A DNA stretch of 25,112 nucleotides from Sedimentisphaerales bacterium (GTDB lineage Bacteria; Planctomycetota; Phycisphaerae; Sedimentisphaerales; SG8-4): positions 1 through 25,112 of the forward strand of contig JAFGJR010000013.1 in assembly GCA_016928975.1 (NCBI GenBank), in the 5' to 3' direction. Every line of letters begins with the position of its first letter. Position 1 is the stretch's first letter. Positions 24,401-25,112 of the stretch are shown piece by piece. The notes under the pieces were generated by a model that was given only the letters and a program-made list of their open reading frames with translations, made no database searches and was not told the origin of the DNA. Both the position numbers and the translations under genes were made by a program.

Positions 24401-25112
24401 TCAACAATGCCGGCGAGCGGATCGAGCTGCGCGACGCCGCAGGAGCGGTGATCCATGACTTTCGCTTTGAAGATGACTGGTTCGATATCACCGATGGGCT
24501 CGGATTCTCTCTCACTGTCAAAGACCCCAAGACAGCGGACCCGAACACATACAGTGACAAGAACCTCTGGCGCCCCAGCGCCAAGGCAGGCGGCTCCCCC
24601 GGGGCCGACGACAGCGGCCAGGTGCCTGCCCTCGGCAGCGTCGTCATCAATGAGCTGCTGGCCAACTCCCAGGGCAGTGGACCCGACTGGATCGAGCTGC
24701 ACAATACGACAGGGCAGCCGATTGACATCGCAGGCTGGTTCCTCAGCGACGATGCGAACAACCTGACCCAATATGAGATCACCGCCGGGACAAGCCTCCC
24801 TGCCGATGGATACGTGGTGTTCTATGAGAATCGCCACTTCGGCTCGCAGGCGGACCCGGGCTGTCAGGAGCCCTTCGCTCTCAGTGCTTCCGGTGAGACG
24901 CTCTCTCTGCACTCGGGCTCGGCAGGAGTCCTGACCGGCTACAGCCAACGGGAGAAATTCGACGCCTCCGAAGCGGGAGTCTCGCTCGGCCGTTACCAAG
25001 AGAGCACCGGGACATACAACTTTGTGGCGATGAGCGTCCCCACTCCGGGGGCCGTCAATGCGGCGCCGCAAGTGGGACCGGTGGTGATCGATGAGATCAT
25101 GTACCATCCGGA
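21499..25112 (+). CDS. Secreted dockerin / lamin-tail / CotH-kinase protein (3'-truncated)
   Basis: The frame is open from the ATG at 21499 (GGGGAG 7 nt upstream) to the right edge: 1204 residues and counting. In order: signal peptide (about 1-25); dockerin-like pair of calcium loops DLNGDCRVDATDL (30-42) and DLNGDDNVDSIDF (58-70); lamin-tail (LTD) domain 84-225; chitobiase-C/Fn3-like module with YYTTDGTEP (264-272); CotH-type spore-coat kinase domain about 370-720 with the metal/catalytic-like HHDNEHTLG (Asp657, Glu659); a second YYCLDGSDP module (820-828); LTD 882-1035; LTD 1045-1190; and the start of another at 1194 (VVIDEIMYHP). CotH domains phosphorylate protein Ser; here activity is only inferred. 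It is secreted, probably calcium-stabilised, and may serve surface attachment or a protein complex. Confidence 0.9.
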   Translation, partial: MRVGCRSVLPIIVLALLWNPCTRGECPPGDLNGDCRVDATDLHVLAQQWMAPPDSTADLNGDDNVDSIDFAYMAIDWRTSGVALRINEVLATNVASGKDLQGQYDDWIEIYNAGQQAIDCAGMYLTDDPANPTKWQIPAGNPSLTTIPADGYLLIWADTDTTSPGLHASFSLSADGDEVALYDKDGVTLIDYIAFDEQQTDISYGRSMDRPDEWEQFGLPTPGAKNVQAYQGIVEEPVFSPERGFYDSEILVTLSTRTAGATIYYTTDGTEPYLRTGRFPTGKVYQAPLRILSTTCLRAKAIKDGWKPSTIATHTYLCAQDVVSRSRDGAAPGSGWPTGSVRGQVIDYGMDPDVTQDERYKDLIDDALLAIPSISLVTSLSNFFHEDTGFYVHPNAEGRAWERPVSVELLNPDGSEGFQIDAGIRVRGGYSRSTSNPKHGLRLFFRPEYGRARLHFPLFGNEGVDEFENVDLRCSQNYSWSFGGDAQETLIREVFSRDTQGETGQPYTRSRFYHVYINGYYWGVYQTQERSEASYAESYFGGDKDDYDVVKTDRSVGRAMLATDGNMDAYRRLYDAFMQNLADNSRYYQLQGLNADATPNPAYERLLDVDNLIDFMIIEYYTGDRDGPGSRFGNIPNNTYGIYNRAHPDGWKWCHHDNEHTLGTSQSETNMVTPFTSAGSQWRYFNPHWQHERLANTNAEYRMRFADHVYRHFFKGGLLTPDVSIARFQRRAKEVEMAVIAESARWGDSKRSRPLTKQDWQNEINRVVTSYMPGRTNVVLSQFKSVGWYPNVNPPTFNLQGGHVQPGFSLQISGSGGTVYYCLDGSDPRLPGGAVNASSTKFYTGPIGLTASTHVKARILSGTTWSALNEAVFAVRPVAANLRISEILYHPAEAGNPDDPNSEYIELTNIGAESINLNLVRFTNGIDFTFPSLDLAPGGYCLVVRDRAAFAAKYGSALPVAGQYAGSLNNAGERIELRDAAGAVIHDFRFEDDWFDITDGLGFSLTVKDPKTADPNTYSDKNLWRPSAKAGGSPGADDSGQVPALGSVVINELLANSQGSGPDWIELHNTTGQPIDIAGWFLSDDANNLTQYEITAGTSLPADGYVVFYENRHFGSQADPGCQEPFALSASGETLSLHSGSAGVLTGYSQREKFDASEAGVSLGRYQESTGTYNFVAMSVPTPGAVNAAPQVGPVVIDEIMYHP

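Overview
The window looks like a chromosomal piece of a Planctomycetota bacterium, most likely class Phycisphaerae (Sedimentisphaerales-like). This is an inference from gene content: dockerin-type calcium loops (DLNGD...VD), a CotH-kinase/lamin-tail secreted protein, several exported glycoside hydrolases, a Tat-exported sugar-isomerase-fold protein, and a GC-rich genome with GGAGG-type ribosome sites. No rRNA, tRNA, CRISPR array, insertion sequence or phage gene was seen.

Layout. 1-105 is the acidic tail of a gene entering from the left. 401-604 (-) is a cold-shock protein with its own promoter, a leader of about 100 nt and a terminator. 882-1100 (-) is a small SAP/Rho-N-like protein with a cysteine cluster. 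1431-6172 (+) is a two-gene unit: a clan GH-A hydrolase with a carbohydrate-binding-like module between its catalytic glutamates, then a GH50 beta-agarase-like enzyme, closed by a bidirectional terminator. 6284-10187 (-) holds two paralogous secreted proteins with Ig/cadherin/PKD-like tails, each behind a long, similarly built leader. 10378-11238 (-) is a DUF2156 protein, divergent from sppA (11386-12468, +). sppA is followed by a lipoprotein glycoside hydrolase (12538-14034, +). 14050-15462 (-) is miaB, probably leaderless. 15656-15967 (+) is a small membrane protein and 16164-17285 (+) an AI-2E family permease. 17329-21235 (-) is a Tat sugar-isomerase-like protein, a B12-type radical SAM protein and a 6-phosphofructokinase. 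21499 to the right edge (+) is a large dockerin/LTD/CotH protein that continues past the window.

Functional theme: export and breakdown of polysaccharide (GH-A, GH50, lipoprotein GH, signal peptide peptidase) and large cell-surface or secreted display proteins, beside core metabolism (PFK, MiaB, Csp).

The most notable observation is in the leaders of the two paralogous secreted proteins. Each leader carries, in the same order and with almost the same spacing, a sigma-28-like GCCGATAA element, a hairpin with an identical 6-bp stem but different loop, a second hairpin at the same place with unrelated sequence, and a Shine-Dalgarno in the loop of a third hairpin. This is followed by a 14-codon upstream ORF. 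The two encoded peptides differ in the N-terminal part but share Pro5, Asn8 and the ending RPRPP-stop. This looks like an undescribed leader-peptide control element, possibly a ribosome-arrest peptide, duplicated together with its target gene.
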